From NCBI GenBank assembly GCA_045588185.1, contig JAZNDR010000038.1, positions 1 through 64,000 on the forward strand: DNA of 64,000 nucleotides, written 5' to 3'. Below the pieces are notes generated by a model that did no database searches, was not told the DNA's origin, and saw only the letters and a list, made by a program, of their open reading frames with translations. Positions 1 through 8,661 of the stretch are shown piece after piece. The translations under genes were made by a program, and so were the position numbers. This stretch comes from Scatosoma sp045588185 (GTDB taxonomy: Bacteria > Bacillota > Clostridia > Christensenellales > Borkfalkiaceae). The first letter of the stretch is position 1. Each line of letters begins with the position of its first letter.

Positions 1-296
1 ATAAAATATATTTTCTTCCATTTTCAACTTCTTTTGCAACTTCATTAATAATTTTCATGGCTTGCCTATTATTTTTCTTATCTAATCGTTTAGCATCTAA
101 CACATCTACAATCTGTTTTATGAAAATAGAATTTGATTTTTTTAGATAGCATTTTGCAGAGTGACATGAAAATATTTTAAAAAGGTTCGGTAAAAATAAG
201 AATAATATTATATTCAACTATAAAATAAATTTATCTTATGAAATCGACGATAATATTGATTTAAATAATTAAGCAATATTCAAAAGGAGAAAATTA
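1..296. other. AT-rich upstream region, no confident gene
   Basis: This stretch is very AT-rich and precedes the first permease gene. On the minus strand a frame stays open from about position 220 to the window edge and reads like a basic, possibly helical peptide (it includes K-Q-I-V-D-V-L-D-A-K-R-L). It has no convincing start codon or ribosome binding site, so it could be a remnant of a gene lying to the left. I see no promoter I trust for the operon. The ribosome binding site AAAGGAG just upstream of position 297 is clear. Confidence 0.3.
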
Positions 297-1322
297 ATGA
301 GTAAAAGAGATGTCAAACGTGAAATAGGAAATCGTTCCATGAAGGGCAAAATTTCGGACTGGTTTTATGAATTGAATCGAAAGATATTTTATCCCAACGG
401 AATGCGAAAAAAACAAACAAAAGATACGCGTATCAAAAAAGTATTGTTCATTATCGGTATGCTTTTAATACCTGCGATAAATTGGCTTGTTTTTTGGTTA
501 TATGTCAATATTCAATCTTTCGCGCTTGCGTTTCAAGATCCAAGAACGGGAATTTTAACATTTGAGAATTTTAAAGAAGTATGGCAATTTGTTGCATCGC
601 CAGTCAATAACGAACTCGGCATTTCGTTAATGAATACGCTAAAATATTTTGGTACTTCCGTATTTATCGTTATGCCGTTGTGCTTGATAGTAAGTTACTT
701 TTTCTATAAAAGAATTCTTGGATATAAGGTGTTTCGCGTAATATTTTATTTGCCCGCAATTATTTCAAGTGTGGTGATGGTTACGGCATATTCAGAGTTT
801 GTAAGTCCGACGGGTCCACTCGGTGCAATTCAAAAAGCGCTCGGAATGACTCCCAATCCCATATCTCCGTTATCCAGAAAGGAGACGGCTACCTCCACGA
901 TTTTGATTTACTGCGTTTTGACAGGAATGACGACAAACGTTTTGCTCTTTACGAGCGGTATGTCGAGAATACCGTTAGAAGTGATAGAGGCTGCTCAGTT
1001 AGATGGAATAAAGCCCGTTCGTGAACTTTGCTCGCTAATATTTCCGATGATTTGGCCTACGTTTTCGACACAAATGATTTTTGCGTTGACAGGTTTGTTT
1101 AATTCTTCGGGCCCGATATTATTGTTTACAGGCGGCGGTTATGATACCTCTACGATCGCTTTCTGGATTTTTCAAAAATTGTATGGTGGATCGGGACAAG
1201 GTCCTTCACTTGGGGCATATAACCTTGTGTCAGCGCTGGGACTTTGTTGTACGGTTATAGGCGTGCCGTTAGTACTTATTGCAAGAAAATTAGCCGAGAA
1301 AATCGATAGCGTGGAATATTAA
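297..1322 (+). CDS. ABC sugar importer permease, MalF/LplB type
   Basis: Inner-membrane subunit of a carbohydrate ABC importer of the MalF/UgpA/LplB class. The protein has 341 residues. A basic cytoplasmic N-terminus of about 50 residues is followed by a first membrane helix (about 51-77) and further helices. The EAA-type cytoplasmic loop reads E-A-A-Q-L-D-G-I near residues 231-238 and contacts the ATPase. The start is supported by AAAGGAGAAAATTA before the ATG. The second permease follows 10 bp downstream and the solute-binding lipoprotein after that, giving a standard importer order, but no ATPase gene is present in the window. The substrate cannot be read from the sequence; glycan oligosaccharides are likely from the neighbours. 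Confidence 0.93.
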   Translation: MSKRDVKREIGNRSMKGKISDWFYELNRKIFYPNGMRKKQTKDTRIKKVLFIIGMLLIPAINWLVFWLYVNIQSFALAFQDPRTGILTFENFKEVWQFVASPVNNELGISLMNTLKYFGTSVFIVMPLCLIVSYFFYKRILGYKVFRVIFYLPAIISSVVMVTAYSEFVSPTGPLGAIQKALGMTPNPISPLSRKETATSTILIYCVLTGMTTNVLLFTSGMSRIPLEVIEAAQLDGIKPVRELCSLIFPMIWPTFSTQMIFALTGLFNSSGPILLFTGGGYDTSTIAFWIFQKLYGGSGQGPSLGAYNLVSALGLCCTVIGVPLVLIARKLAEKIDSVEY

Positions 1323-1332
1323 GGAGGGCATA

Positions 1333-2265
1333 ATGAAAGTTTTAAAACTTAAAAAAGAGTCCGAAAATCAAGCGAGTGCTCTTACGAAAAGAACGAAGGG
1401 CGAAAAAGTATTATTCGGTATGGTATTTTTAATATTCGCCATTTATAGTTTGGTTCTCATATACCCGGTGTTGTTTTTGTTTATAAATTCGTTTCAAGAT
1501 CCGCTTATGTACATTATGGTGCGTATTCAACCGGGTTATAATCCGTTTGCACTGCCCGAAGTGTGGCATTTTGAAAATTACGCCGAAGTTTTTAAGCTCT
1601 CTGTAGTTGATTCGACGGGTAAAGATGTTTATATGGCCCAAATGCTGTTTAACAGCGTGTGGTATTGTGTATTTACCGTTTTAGGCTCGGTAATGATGTG
1701 TAGTTGTACGGGATATATACTGTCGAAGTATAGATTTAAAGCAAGTGGATTTTTATACACGTTGATAGTATTCAGTATGACAATACCTGTAGTCGGCACT
1801 TCTGGGTCGACGTTGAAACTCGCACATACGTTGGGGCTTTATAATACTCCTTGGTGGGTATTGTTGAGTTCGCTTACGGGCTGGGGCTTCAACTTTATGG
1901 TTATGTACGGCTTTTTTAAAAACGTATCGTGGAGTTATGCCGAAGCGGTATTTCTTGACGGCGGTAGCGACTTTACCGCATTTATCAAGGTTATGTTACC
2001 ACAGGCAAAAATGGCGGTTATTACGTTAATGGTTGTTACTTTTATATCATCGTGGAACAATTACGAAGCGTCTTTGTTGTATTTCCCGAACTATCCTACT
2101 CTCGCTTCAGGATTATACAGGTTAAAACTTACGGCTACGCGTTCAGGCGATTTCCCGTCTTATTACGCAGGGCTTATGATTTCCGTTATTCCCTTAATTA
2201 TCGTGTATGCGAGTTCTTCTGATATCATTTTCAAGAACTTCTCAATTGGCGGTTTGAAAGGTTAA
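1333..2265 (+). CDS. ABC sugar importer permease, MalG/AraQ type
   Basis: Second membrane subunit of the importer, of the MalG/AraQ/YtcP class. It has 310 residues. A basic leader is followed by a helix at about residues 27-50 and several more helices. The EAA-like loop (Y-A-E-A-V-F-L-D-G-G) lies near residues 203-212. The C-terminus ends F-S-I-G-G-L-K-G, typical of this permease class, which commonly ends in G-(A/G)-(V/L)-K-(G/E). AGGAGGG lies just before the ATG, 10 bp after the upstream permease stop, so the two are co-translated. It should form a heterodimer with the upstream permease and use a shared cytoplasmic ATPase encoded elsewhere. Confidence 0.93.
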   Translation: MKVLKLKKESENQASALTKRTKGEKVLFGMVFLIFAIYSLVLIYPVLFLFINSFQDPLMYIMVRIQPGYNPFALPEVWHFENYAEVFKLSVVDSTGKDVYMAQMLFNSVWYCVFTVLGSVMMCSCTGYILSKYRFKASGFLYTLIVFSMTIPVVGTSGSTLKLAHTLGLYNTPWWVLLSSLTGWGFNFMVMYGFFKNVSWSYAEAVFLDGGSDFTAFIKVMLPQAKMAVITLMVVTFISSWNNYEASLLYFPNYPTLASGLYRLKLTATRSGDFPSYYAGLMISVIPLIIVYASSSDIIFKNFSIGGLKG

Positions 2266-2312
2266 CATATAAAATATAAAAAAATAAAATATAAAAAAAT
2301 TAAGGAGAAAAA

Positions 2313-3935
2313 ATGAGTAAAAAAATTTTCAGTTTAATGGCAGTTTCGATGGCGGCAGTATCGCTTTTGAGCGGTTGCGGTGGAGGTGAAAATAATCGGG
2401 GAAGTGATTCCGAACAATATCTTAAAATTTATGCATTAGAGCAGGGATACGGCTCGGATTGGTGCAGAGAAACGATTGCTGCATTTAAAGAACAGGACTG
2501 GGTAAAAGAAAAATATCCTGAACTCGTTATAGATGTCGATTTCAATGATAAAGGCTCGTATGCGTTGGATCAAATGAATCTTGGTTCTAAATATAATTCA
2601 TACGATCTTTTATGTGGTGCGTGGCTTGAGTCTTTGTCAGGACGAGATGACATTGCGCTGGATTTGACCAATTTGGTATATAACGCCAAAGTCCCGGGTG
2701 AAGATGTGACTTATAAAGAGAAATTAAATAAAGATTATAGCGCGGCTTATCTTTATAATAACCCATTCAGCGGTGAAGAAAAATATTACTTGGCACCTTA
2801 TTATACGGGGGTTTACGGTTTCATTTATAATGAAGATGCTTTGAAAAGTTATAATTTAGAAGTCCCGAGAACGACGGACGAATTTTATAACGCATTAGTA
2901 ACGATAAGAGAAGCGAATAAATCCAAATATGGAGTTGATCCGACTGCGCAATACGGATTTATACAGTCGAAAGAAGCGCCGTATTGGCAGATGGGCGGTG
3001 GTGCGTTAACTCCGTGGTGGGCGCAATATGAAGGCGTCGAGGGTTATGATAATTTCTATAACGGTATAGTAGGCGGTGAGCGTTCTATAGCCATATTCAA
3101 GCAACAGGGAAGACTTGAAGCGTTGAAAGTTATAGAAAAACTTGTCGATTATAACAACGGCTTTATGGCCCCCGCGTCCTTCAATACTGAATTTATGGTG
3201 GCGCAAACTTCCTTTTTGCAAGGTTCGGCGGTGTTCCATTTTAACGGGGATTATTTCGTTGATGAAATGAAAGAAGTTAAGCAACAACTGATAAGTAGAG
3301 GCTTGAGCGTTCCTGTTGTAAAAATGATGAAGATGCCTATCATCAGTAGCATAACGAATAAATGCACGACGATTGAAAACGACGCGGAGCTTTCAGCACT
3401 TGTAAAGGCTATTGATAATGGTTCGACTGCTTTGACGGGAGAAGGTTACGATGTAAATCAAAAAGATTTTGATAAAATATTCGAAGCAAGAAGAATAATC
3501 AACGGCTCGTTGACCGGTCCCGCAATAATCCCCGCGTATGCAAAGGGAAAGGATATTGCCGTAGACTTTTTGAAATTTATGGCTACGGATGAGGGCATTA
3601 GCGCGTATTGTAAAGGCTCAAACGGTGGGACAATCGCTTTTGATTATGATATGCAAACGAAAAACCCGGAATTATATGCAAGTTTAGAACCTTTGCATCA
3701 AGACCGTATAGCGTATATGTGCAATAAGGAGGATCCCGTGCACGTCCTTAGAAAAGCTGAATCATATCCGCTTTATCAATACGGTGGCGTAGATGCATTC
3801 GTAAATATGAAATTCTATACACTTTTGTCGGCACAAGGAAAAACGGAATCGGCGCAAAGCCTTTACGATGAAACGATAGAATATTGGACGAGTAGTGTGT
3901 GGACTACTGCGCTTACAAAGTCTGGATTGAATTAA
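2313..3935 (+). CDS. ABC importer extracellular solute-binding lipoprotein
   Basis: Substrate-capturing lipoprotein of the importer, anchored outside the membrane. The 540-residue protein has a type II signal with lipobox L-L-S-G-C (Cys near residue 22) and then a Gly/Asn/Ser-rich linker. The body shows the family 1 sugar-binding pattern, including an N-terminal I-Y-A-L-E-Q-G-Y strand, the segment Y-Y-L-A-P-Y-Y-T-G-V-Y-G-F-I-Y-N, and a late G-K-D-I-A-V-D-F-L-K-F-M-A-T segment. At 540 residues it is long for the family (often 400-450), as is common for oligosaccharide binders. TAAGGAGAAAAA precedes the ATG. The ligand is unknown. Confidence 0.92.
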   Translation: MSKKIFSLMAVSMAAVSLLSGCGGGENNRGSDSEQYLKIYALEQGYGSDWCRETIAAFKEQDWVKEKYPELVIDVDFNDKGSYALDQMNLGSKYNSYDLLCGAWLESLSGRDDIALDLTNLVYNAKVPGEDVTYKEKLNKDYSAAYLYNNPFSGEEKYYLAPYYTGVYGFIYNEDALKSYNLEVPRTTDEFYNALVTIREANKSKYGVDPTAQYGFIQSKEAPYWQMGGGALTPWWAQYEGVEGYDNFYNGIVGGERSIAIFKQQGRLEALKVIEKLVDYNNGFMAPASFNTEFMVAQTSFLQGSAVFHFNGDYFVDEMKEVKQQLISRGLSVPVVKMMKMPIISSITNKCTTIENDAELSALVKAIDNGSTALTGEGYDVNQKDFDKIFEARRIINGSLTGPAIIPAYAKGKDIAVDFLKFMATDEGISAYCKGSNGGTIAFDYDMQTKNPELYASLEPLHQDRIAYMCNKEDPVHVLRKAESYPLYQYGGVDAFVNMKFYTLLSAQGKTESAQSLYDETIEYWTSSVWTTALTKSGLN

Positions 3936-3950
3936 AAAGGAGTATATGAA

Positions 3951-6428
3951 ATGAAAGGCTTGACGAAAAAATGGATAGGAGTATTCCTGATCGTTGCAAT
4001 GTTTCCTGGGGTTGTCGGTTGCGACAAGGATCCGGAGACGGAAGTAAAAATAACCGAATCGGATTTAACAATTTGGGGTGTTCATGCGAACGAAAAGGTG
4101 TTGCAGGGAAAAGAACTCGATTATTATTCCGATATAAAGGAAGAAGCGGACATATCGCTTGTGATGGCGAAAGGGGAGTATGAAAGCGACCAAATCATTA
4201 TAACGCCTAATGTAGATATATCTTATTATAATGTAGAGGTAAGCGATCTTATACATGAAACGGGTGAGGCGAAAATACCGAAGGACAAAATTTCGGTATA
4301 TCACGAGAGATATATCCCCGTTTCGGTTAATTCGGAAAAAACTGGTGTGCCGCTCGGAATGTATCCTGATGCATTGGTTCCGATGTCCGCCATAGTCAAG
4401 TATGAAGAAAACAAGATTAAGGCAAATGAAAATCAAGGTGTGTATATAACGTTTGAAACGACGACGGACCAGGTTATAGGTACTTATACAGGTATGATAA
4501 CTTTGGATTTTGAATCATACAAAAAGAGTGTTCCCGTCACCGTTGTTGTGGTAGATGTGACCGTAAGTGAGGAAACACATTCTAGAAGTTGCTTTTTGAC
4601 TCGTTGGTTGTTTGAACACGGCGAACTCGATACTTCGCAGGAAAAAGTTGATGCATATAACGACGCACTCATTAAATATCGTCTTGCGCCAGAATATGTT
4701 ATGTTGGAACGTGATTCCTCTGATGAGGGAATAGAGAGATACGTTGAGAAGTCGATAGAGTATTTATTAAATCCTCGTCTTTCTTGTCTTAGTATTCCTG
4801 GCGGAAGTAATTCAAAATATGGGTATAGTGCTGTCGACGAGGAAGTGCTTGCAAAGTATCTTTATAAATATATTGAAAAGAGTTATGAACTTAATTTTAA
4901 TCTCATAAGTAAGCTTATATATTATAACGCAATTATCGACGAAGCGATACTGATGGGGTTATCCGACGAACAAATATTTTTGAATGCTCGACTTTTTAAC
5001 CAAACGGTTAAGAAAGTTGCGGACAAAGTGGAGGCAGATACGAGTGTGACTTCGCCTTTAAAAGACGAAATAGTAAATTCCATAAGAAATTTACCGAATG
5101 TCTGCACTTTTGCATATGAAGAACGTTTTGCAGATTACGATGGGGATTCGTATATCAATACGTTCTGCCCGTTATACAATTCGATGGATACGGAAGAACA
5201 ACGCGCTCTATATTGTCAAAACGAAAAACAAACGGAAATGTGGTGGTACGGTTGTAATAATCCGAAATATCCATATACAAGTTATCACGTGGACATTGCT
5301 AATACTTTGCCACCGCGTTTGCTCGGTTGGATGCAGGCGGAATATAACATAGTAGGCAATCTTTATTGGGCGGTGAACAATTACGGTCTGCTTGAGGATT
5401 ATTTTGCAACAGATGCGCATCGTGGTGCTTACGGCGTTGAAATGGAAGGTTTATTATTCTATCCTGGTGGACAGTACGGCTTGGTTGAGCCGATAGCGAG
5501 TTTGCGTCTTGAAAGTATTCGTGATGGGTTGGAAGAATACGAAATCCTTTATTCGATGAAAGAAAAGTTTAAGGAATTGAATTTATCGTCCGATGAATTT
5601 ATATCATCGCTTACTGCAAATCTTTACACCGGTGCCAAAAATACAGCAACGGTATACGATTTTAAGCAAGCAAGAACAGCATTATTGGAAGCGTACGTTG
5701 CCTTATCGTCTCCAGCGAACCTTTGCATAATGGAATCGAAAGAATTAAACGGATTAGTAATATCTAAAGTATATGCAAAAGCAGGCTATACCGTAAAGAA
5801 TGGCGATAAAGAATTAACGGTAAAAGAGGCATACGGCGATGGATATCTCTACACCATAGAAACGAGTTTATTCGATTCTCAAGAAAATTACTTGGATCTT
5901 TCTTGTACGCTTGACGGTAAGACTTATACGCTTAAACAGTATTTAGGCGGAAAGGTTGAAGAAATCACGGCGGAAAATCTTGTTTCGAGTTTCAAGAGTG
6001 AAGGAACGGAAGTGACAGCGGAACTTATTGACAGCCCTATTCTTGGTGAAAAGGATAAAGTTGTTCGTTTAAGCGTAGGGGCAACAGCTGAAATCGATGG
6101 CATATATCAAATGGTCGGGTTTATCGATAAAGCCTTTAATGAAAAGATAAACGAAAGCACGCAAAAAGTAGTCGTTACCTTCTATAATCCAGGAACGGAA
6201 GATATTGATCTTTCGATTGCGGCTAAATATAAGAAGAGTACGCTGTATTCTTCTATGGCAAGTTGCACGATAAAACCTTTGGAAACTGTTTCGATAGAAA
6301 TACCTTTCGCAGGCAATTCATGGGTAACTTCGGGAGCATTGGAAAAGCTTAGGATTCGTTTTGGTGACGATATGGAAAATCCTGCGAAAACAGTGTATGT
6401 GAAAAATATTCTTATATACAATAAGTAA
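3951..6428 (+). CDS. Surface lipoprotein with DUF4091 glycoside-hydrolase-like domain
   Basis: An 825-residue lipoprotein with a signal ending in G-V-V-G-C. Residues of about 50-200 look like a beta-sandwich; the middle is an alpha/beta region. The segment around 480-545 carries the DUF4091 hallmark (N-I-V-G-N-L-Y-W-A-V-N-N-Y-G, then S-L-R-L-E-S-I-R-D-G-L-E-E-Y-E-I-L). The C-terminal 150 residues resemble a jelly-roll carbohydrate-binding domain. DUF4091 proteins occur with glycan-utilisation genes and are thought to be TIM-barrel hydrolase relatives; no activity is claimed here. It lies 15 bp after the binding-protein gene, with AAAAGGAG as ribosome binding site, so it probably works on the same glycan at the cell surface. 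Confidence 0.8.
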   Translation: MKGLTKKWIGVFLIVAMFPGVVGCDKDPETEVKITESDLTIWGVHANEKVLQGKELDYYSDIKEEADISLVMAKGEYESDQIIITPNVDISYYNVEVSDLIHETGEAKIPKDKISVYHERYIPVSVNSEKTGVPLGMYPDALVPMSAIVKYEENKIKANENQGVYITFETTTDQVIGTYTGMITLDFESYKKSVPVTVVVVDVTVSEETHSRSCFLTRWLFEHGELDTSQEKVDAYNDALIKYRLAPEYVMLERDSSDEGIERYVEKSIEYLLNPRLSCLSIPGGSNSKYGYSAVDEEVLAKYLYKYIEKSYELNFNLISKLIYYNAIIDEAILMGLSDEQIFLNARLFNQTVKKVADKVEADTSVTSPLKDEIVNSIRNLPNVCTFAYEERFADYDGDSYINTFCPLYNSMDTEEQRALYCQNEKQTEMWWYGCNNPKYPYTSYHVDIANTLPPRLLGWMQAEYNIVGNLYWAVNNYGLLEDYFATDAHRGAYGVEMEGLLFYPGGQYGLVEPIASLRLESIRDGLEEYEILYSMKEKFKELNLSSDEFISSLTANLYTGAKNTATVYDFKQARTALLEAYVALSSPANLCIMESKELNGLVISKVYAKAGYTVKNGDKELTVKEAYGDGYLYTIETSLFDSQENYLDLSCTLDGKTYTLKQYLGGKVEEITAENLVSSFKSEGTEVTAELIDSPILGEKDKVVRLSVGATAEIDGIYQMVGFIDKAFNEKINESTQKVVVTFYNPGTEDIDLSIAAKYKKSTLYSSMASCTIKPLETVSIEIPFAGNSWVTSGALEKLRIRFGDDMENPAKTVYVKNILIYNK

Positions 6429-6437
6429 GGAGAAAGC

Positions 6438-7754
6438 GTGATGAAAAAAATATTAAATATCTTGCTTGCAGGTATGCTTGGCATGAGTGCGATTGCGTTC
6501 GGTGGTTGTAACACCGAACTGCAATCGAATGAACAAAACGGAACGAGCAATGCAAACGAAATAGTTTTAGCAAACTTTGAGCAATGGGCGCCTGACTTCC
6601 AACTTATATCTTTACATAACAAATTTGGGAAGATATCGCGAAATGAAGACGTGAAATATGTTAAAAGCGGTAAATATTCTGCGAAATTACAGCCAGTGGG
6701 TGCATTGGTAGGAGAAACTAGACCTGTTGCGGTTATTCCGTTGAGTTCTCCCGGGTTTGAATTTTCTTATCGCGATGTAACCGAGTACGAAGAAGTATAT
6801 GCTTATATGTATAATGCGAGCGATAAGGACTTGAACGTAACGATCGGTTTTTCATCCGGCAGAAGCGAAAAAGCCGTTGCAACATTGGCGGGCGAAACGA
6901 TAAATCTCCCCGCAGGGAGATGGAAGAGAGTAAGTTACCTGTTTGATATAACTATGCTTAGTCTACAAGCAGATGTAAGCGATTTGGTGGGTATATACTT
7001 TATGTTTGAAGATTCGGGGGTAGTGTATCCCGACGAGGCGCCAAGTATATATCTTGACGATTTGACTCTCGTTAAAGCGGAGACAAAACGTAATCCTGAC
7101 GACGTTGTTGTTCTCGATAAAAGCCAGCCAGGGAACGCGAATTTTATCAGCGAGTTGCTCGATTTTGAGAAACCGTATCAAAAGTACGTTTATGTACCTG
7201 AGAGAGGCGGATCCGAGGAAGAAACTTTTGAGGCAAGCATCGTAAATGCAAGCGAGTACAACGTTGAAGCGACTTCAGGGAAAAAGGTTTTAAGGGTATT
7301 AAAACACGCGGGAACAGCGGCGAGCACACCGACGAACAATATTATTTTACCAGAGACCCTATTCAAAAAGGCAGGAATGCAAAATATACCCGAGGCGGAA
7401 TGGGATAGTACTTATATTTGTTTTGATTATTGCTATACGACAGAAAATGCAAGAGTTGGCGGTCTTAGTTGGTGGGTTTTCACTGAGGGAATGCAAGACA
7501 GACTTCACCCGTATCATTACGAGAAGGGTGAGTGGAAGTCTTGGACTCCGATAAGGTATGATTATCCGAATCAATGGAGAACGTTCAGATACAGTCTTTA
7601 CGAGTTGGCAAATCCGAACGGCAAATCGATGAAAGATTACGTTCAAAGCCCAGGCGGAATAATGTTATCGTTTAATTTTAATACGGAAGTAGATGTAGAG
7701 ATGTTTTTGGATAATTTCCGTCTTGAAAAAGGCGACAAATTAGATATAAGTTGA
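6438..7754 (+). CDS. Predicted surface lipoprotein with carbohydrate-binding-like folds
   Basis: A 438-residue lipoprotein with lipobox F-G-G-C near residue 23. After a low-complexity linker it has two beta-rich halves. The first (about 40-210) contains I-Y-L-D-D-L-T-L-V and the second (about 225-435) contains V-E-M-F-L-D-N-F-R-L-E. That short D-(D/N)-(F/L)-x-(L/V) strand ending is typical of galactose-binding-like jelly-roll domains. No catalytic signature is visible. TAAGGAGAAAGCG precedes the ATG, 9 bp after the DUF4091 gene. Glycan binding is inferred from the fold-like pattern and the operon; I do not recognise a named family. Confidence 0.7.
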   Translation: MMKKILNILLAGMLGMSAIAFGGCNTELQSNEQNGTSNANEIVLANFEQWAPDFQLISLHNKFGKISRNEDVKYVKSGKYSAKLQPVGALVGETRPVAVIPLSSPGFEFSYRDVTEYEEVYAYMYNASDKDLNVTIGFSSGRSEKAVATLAGETINLPAGRWKRVSYLFDITMLSLQADVSDLVGIYFMFEDSGVVYPDEAPSIYLDDLTLVKAETKRNPDDVVVLDKSQPGNANFISELLDFEKPYQKYVYVPERGGSEEETFEASIVNASEYNVEATSGKKVLRVLKHAGTAASTPTNNIILPETLFKKAGMQNIPEAEWDSTYICFDYCYTTENARVGGLSWWVFTEGMQDRLHPYHYEKGEWKSWTPIRYDYPNQWRTFRYSLYELANPNGKSMKDYVQSPGGIMLSFNFNTEVDVEMFLDNFRLEKGDKLDIS

Positions 7755-7766
7755 GGTGGTTAAAAA

Positions 7767-8456
7767 ATGATAAGAAAACATTTAAAAAAACTCATCGCAT
7801 TGTTTTCGGTGCTTTTGTGTATGCTGACAACTGGTATCTTTACGTCGTGTAATAACGCAACCGACAAACCGTTAGAGCTTGTGGAATTCAGTGATATGGA
7901 GGTTAAATGCCCGATAAATACGGAATTTTCATTTGCATCATATCTCGTAACGCTGGACGAAAACGGTAATAGGTACGTCGGGACGGCAACGGTGACGGAT
8001 GAGAAAGGTAATCCTGTAGAGGTAGCGTTCTATCGTTTTGAAGTATCGTCTATGCAAAAGTATACGCTAACCATTTCCGTAAAAATTGCCGAAAACGACG
8101 TACGGACGAGAAAAATTTCCGTAGTAGCGGCAGATATGTCTGTACCTGTAATCACTTTTTTAAGCGAACCGTATAGAGGAACGGGCGGTGTCGAATACAT
8201 TCTTCCCGTCGTAAAGGCTGAAAAAAAGGAAGGCGAAGAGCTCAATCCTATAATGACCGTCGTATTTGTAGATGGAGAAAATGAAATCGAGCAACAAATT
8301 AACGGCGACAGGTTTACTCCCGTATTGGGCGGAACTTATCGTATCATCATAACCGTAACGGACTCTAACGGAACTACCGTAAAAGTAACGAGAGATTTCT
8401 TGGTTGATGAGCCCGCAGATTCTCCGAGAGACCCCGCAAGGGAAGATATTTATTAA
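7767..8456 (+). CDS. Lipoprotein with Ig-like beta domains and a DPxREDIY C-terminal motif
   Basis: A 229-residue lipoprotein with a signal ending I-F-T-S-C near residue 28. The rest is two beta-sandwich, Ig-like segments of about 95 residues each; the second ends I-I-I-T-V-T-D-S-N-G-T-T-V-K-V, as in bacterial Ig-like repeats. The extreme C-terminus is D-S-P-R-D-P-A-R-E-D-I-Y. Eight residues of it (D-P-A-R-E-D-I-Y) match the tail of the small protein encoded 55 bp downstream (D-P-S-R-E-D-I-Y). I do not recognise a named family; a structural or adhesive surface role is inferred. AGGTGG precedes the start. Confidence 0.68.
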   Translation: MIRKHLKKLIALFSVLLCMLTTGIFTSCNNATDKPLELVEFSDMEVKCPINTEFSFASYLVTLDENGNRYVGTATVTDEKGNPVEVAFYRFEVSSMQKYTLTISVKIAENDVRTRKISVVAADMSVPVITFLSEPYRGTGGVEYILPVVKAEKKEGEELNPIMTVVFVDGENEIEQQINGDRFTPVLGGTYRIIITVTDSNGTTVKVTRDFLVDEPADSPRDPAREDIY

Positions 8457-8511
8457 AACTGTTAAAGACTTGTAAATTTTAAATTTTATATAAAACAAGG
8501 AGGATGTCATA

Positions 8512-8649
8512 ATGGGAATTACAAAGAAACAATATGAGCAGCCAAGTATAAATACTTGGCAATATGAGGGATTCGTTTTAACGAGTTCCGGTGAGGGTGA
8601 TCCTTTTAAGGACCCTTCCAGAGAAGATATATATGGTAATTTTAATTAA
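8512..8649 (+). CDS. 45-residue small protein, T-S-S-G type
   Basis: A short gene with a strong ribosome binding site (AAGGAGG) about 8 bp before the ATG and a stop 12 bp before the next gene. The product has no signal peptide. It starts M-G-I-T-K-K-Q-Y-E-Q-P, has a central G-F-V-L-T-S-S-G-E-G and ends K-D-P-S-R-E-D-I-Y-G-N-F-N. The pattern basic start, Tyr-Glu, hydrophobic stretch, T-(A/S)-S-G, acidic tail recurs in the 37-residue protein at 32901-33014, which likewise sits directly before a large secreted protein. Its function is unknown; it could be a co-translated partner, a leader or a peptide precursor. Confidence 0.72.
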   Translation: MGITKKQYEQPSINTWQYEGFVLTSSGEGDPFKDPSREDIYGNFN

Positions 8650-8661
8650 GGAGGTAGTAAT

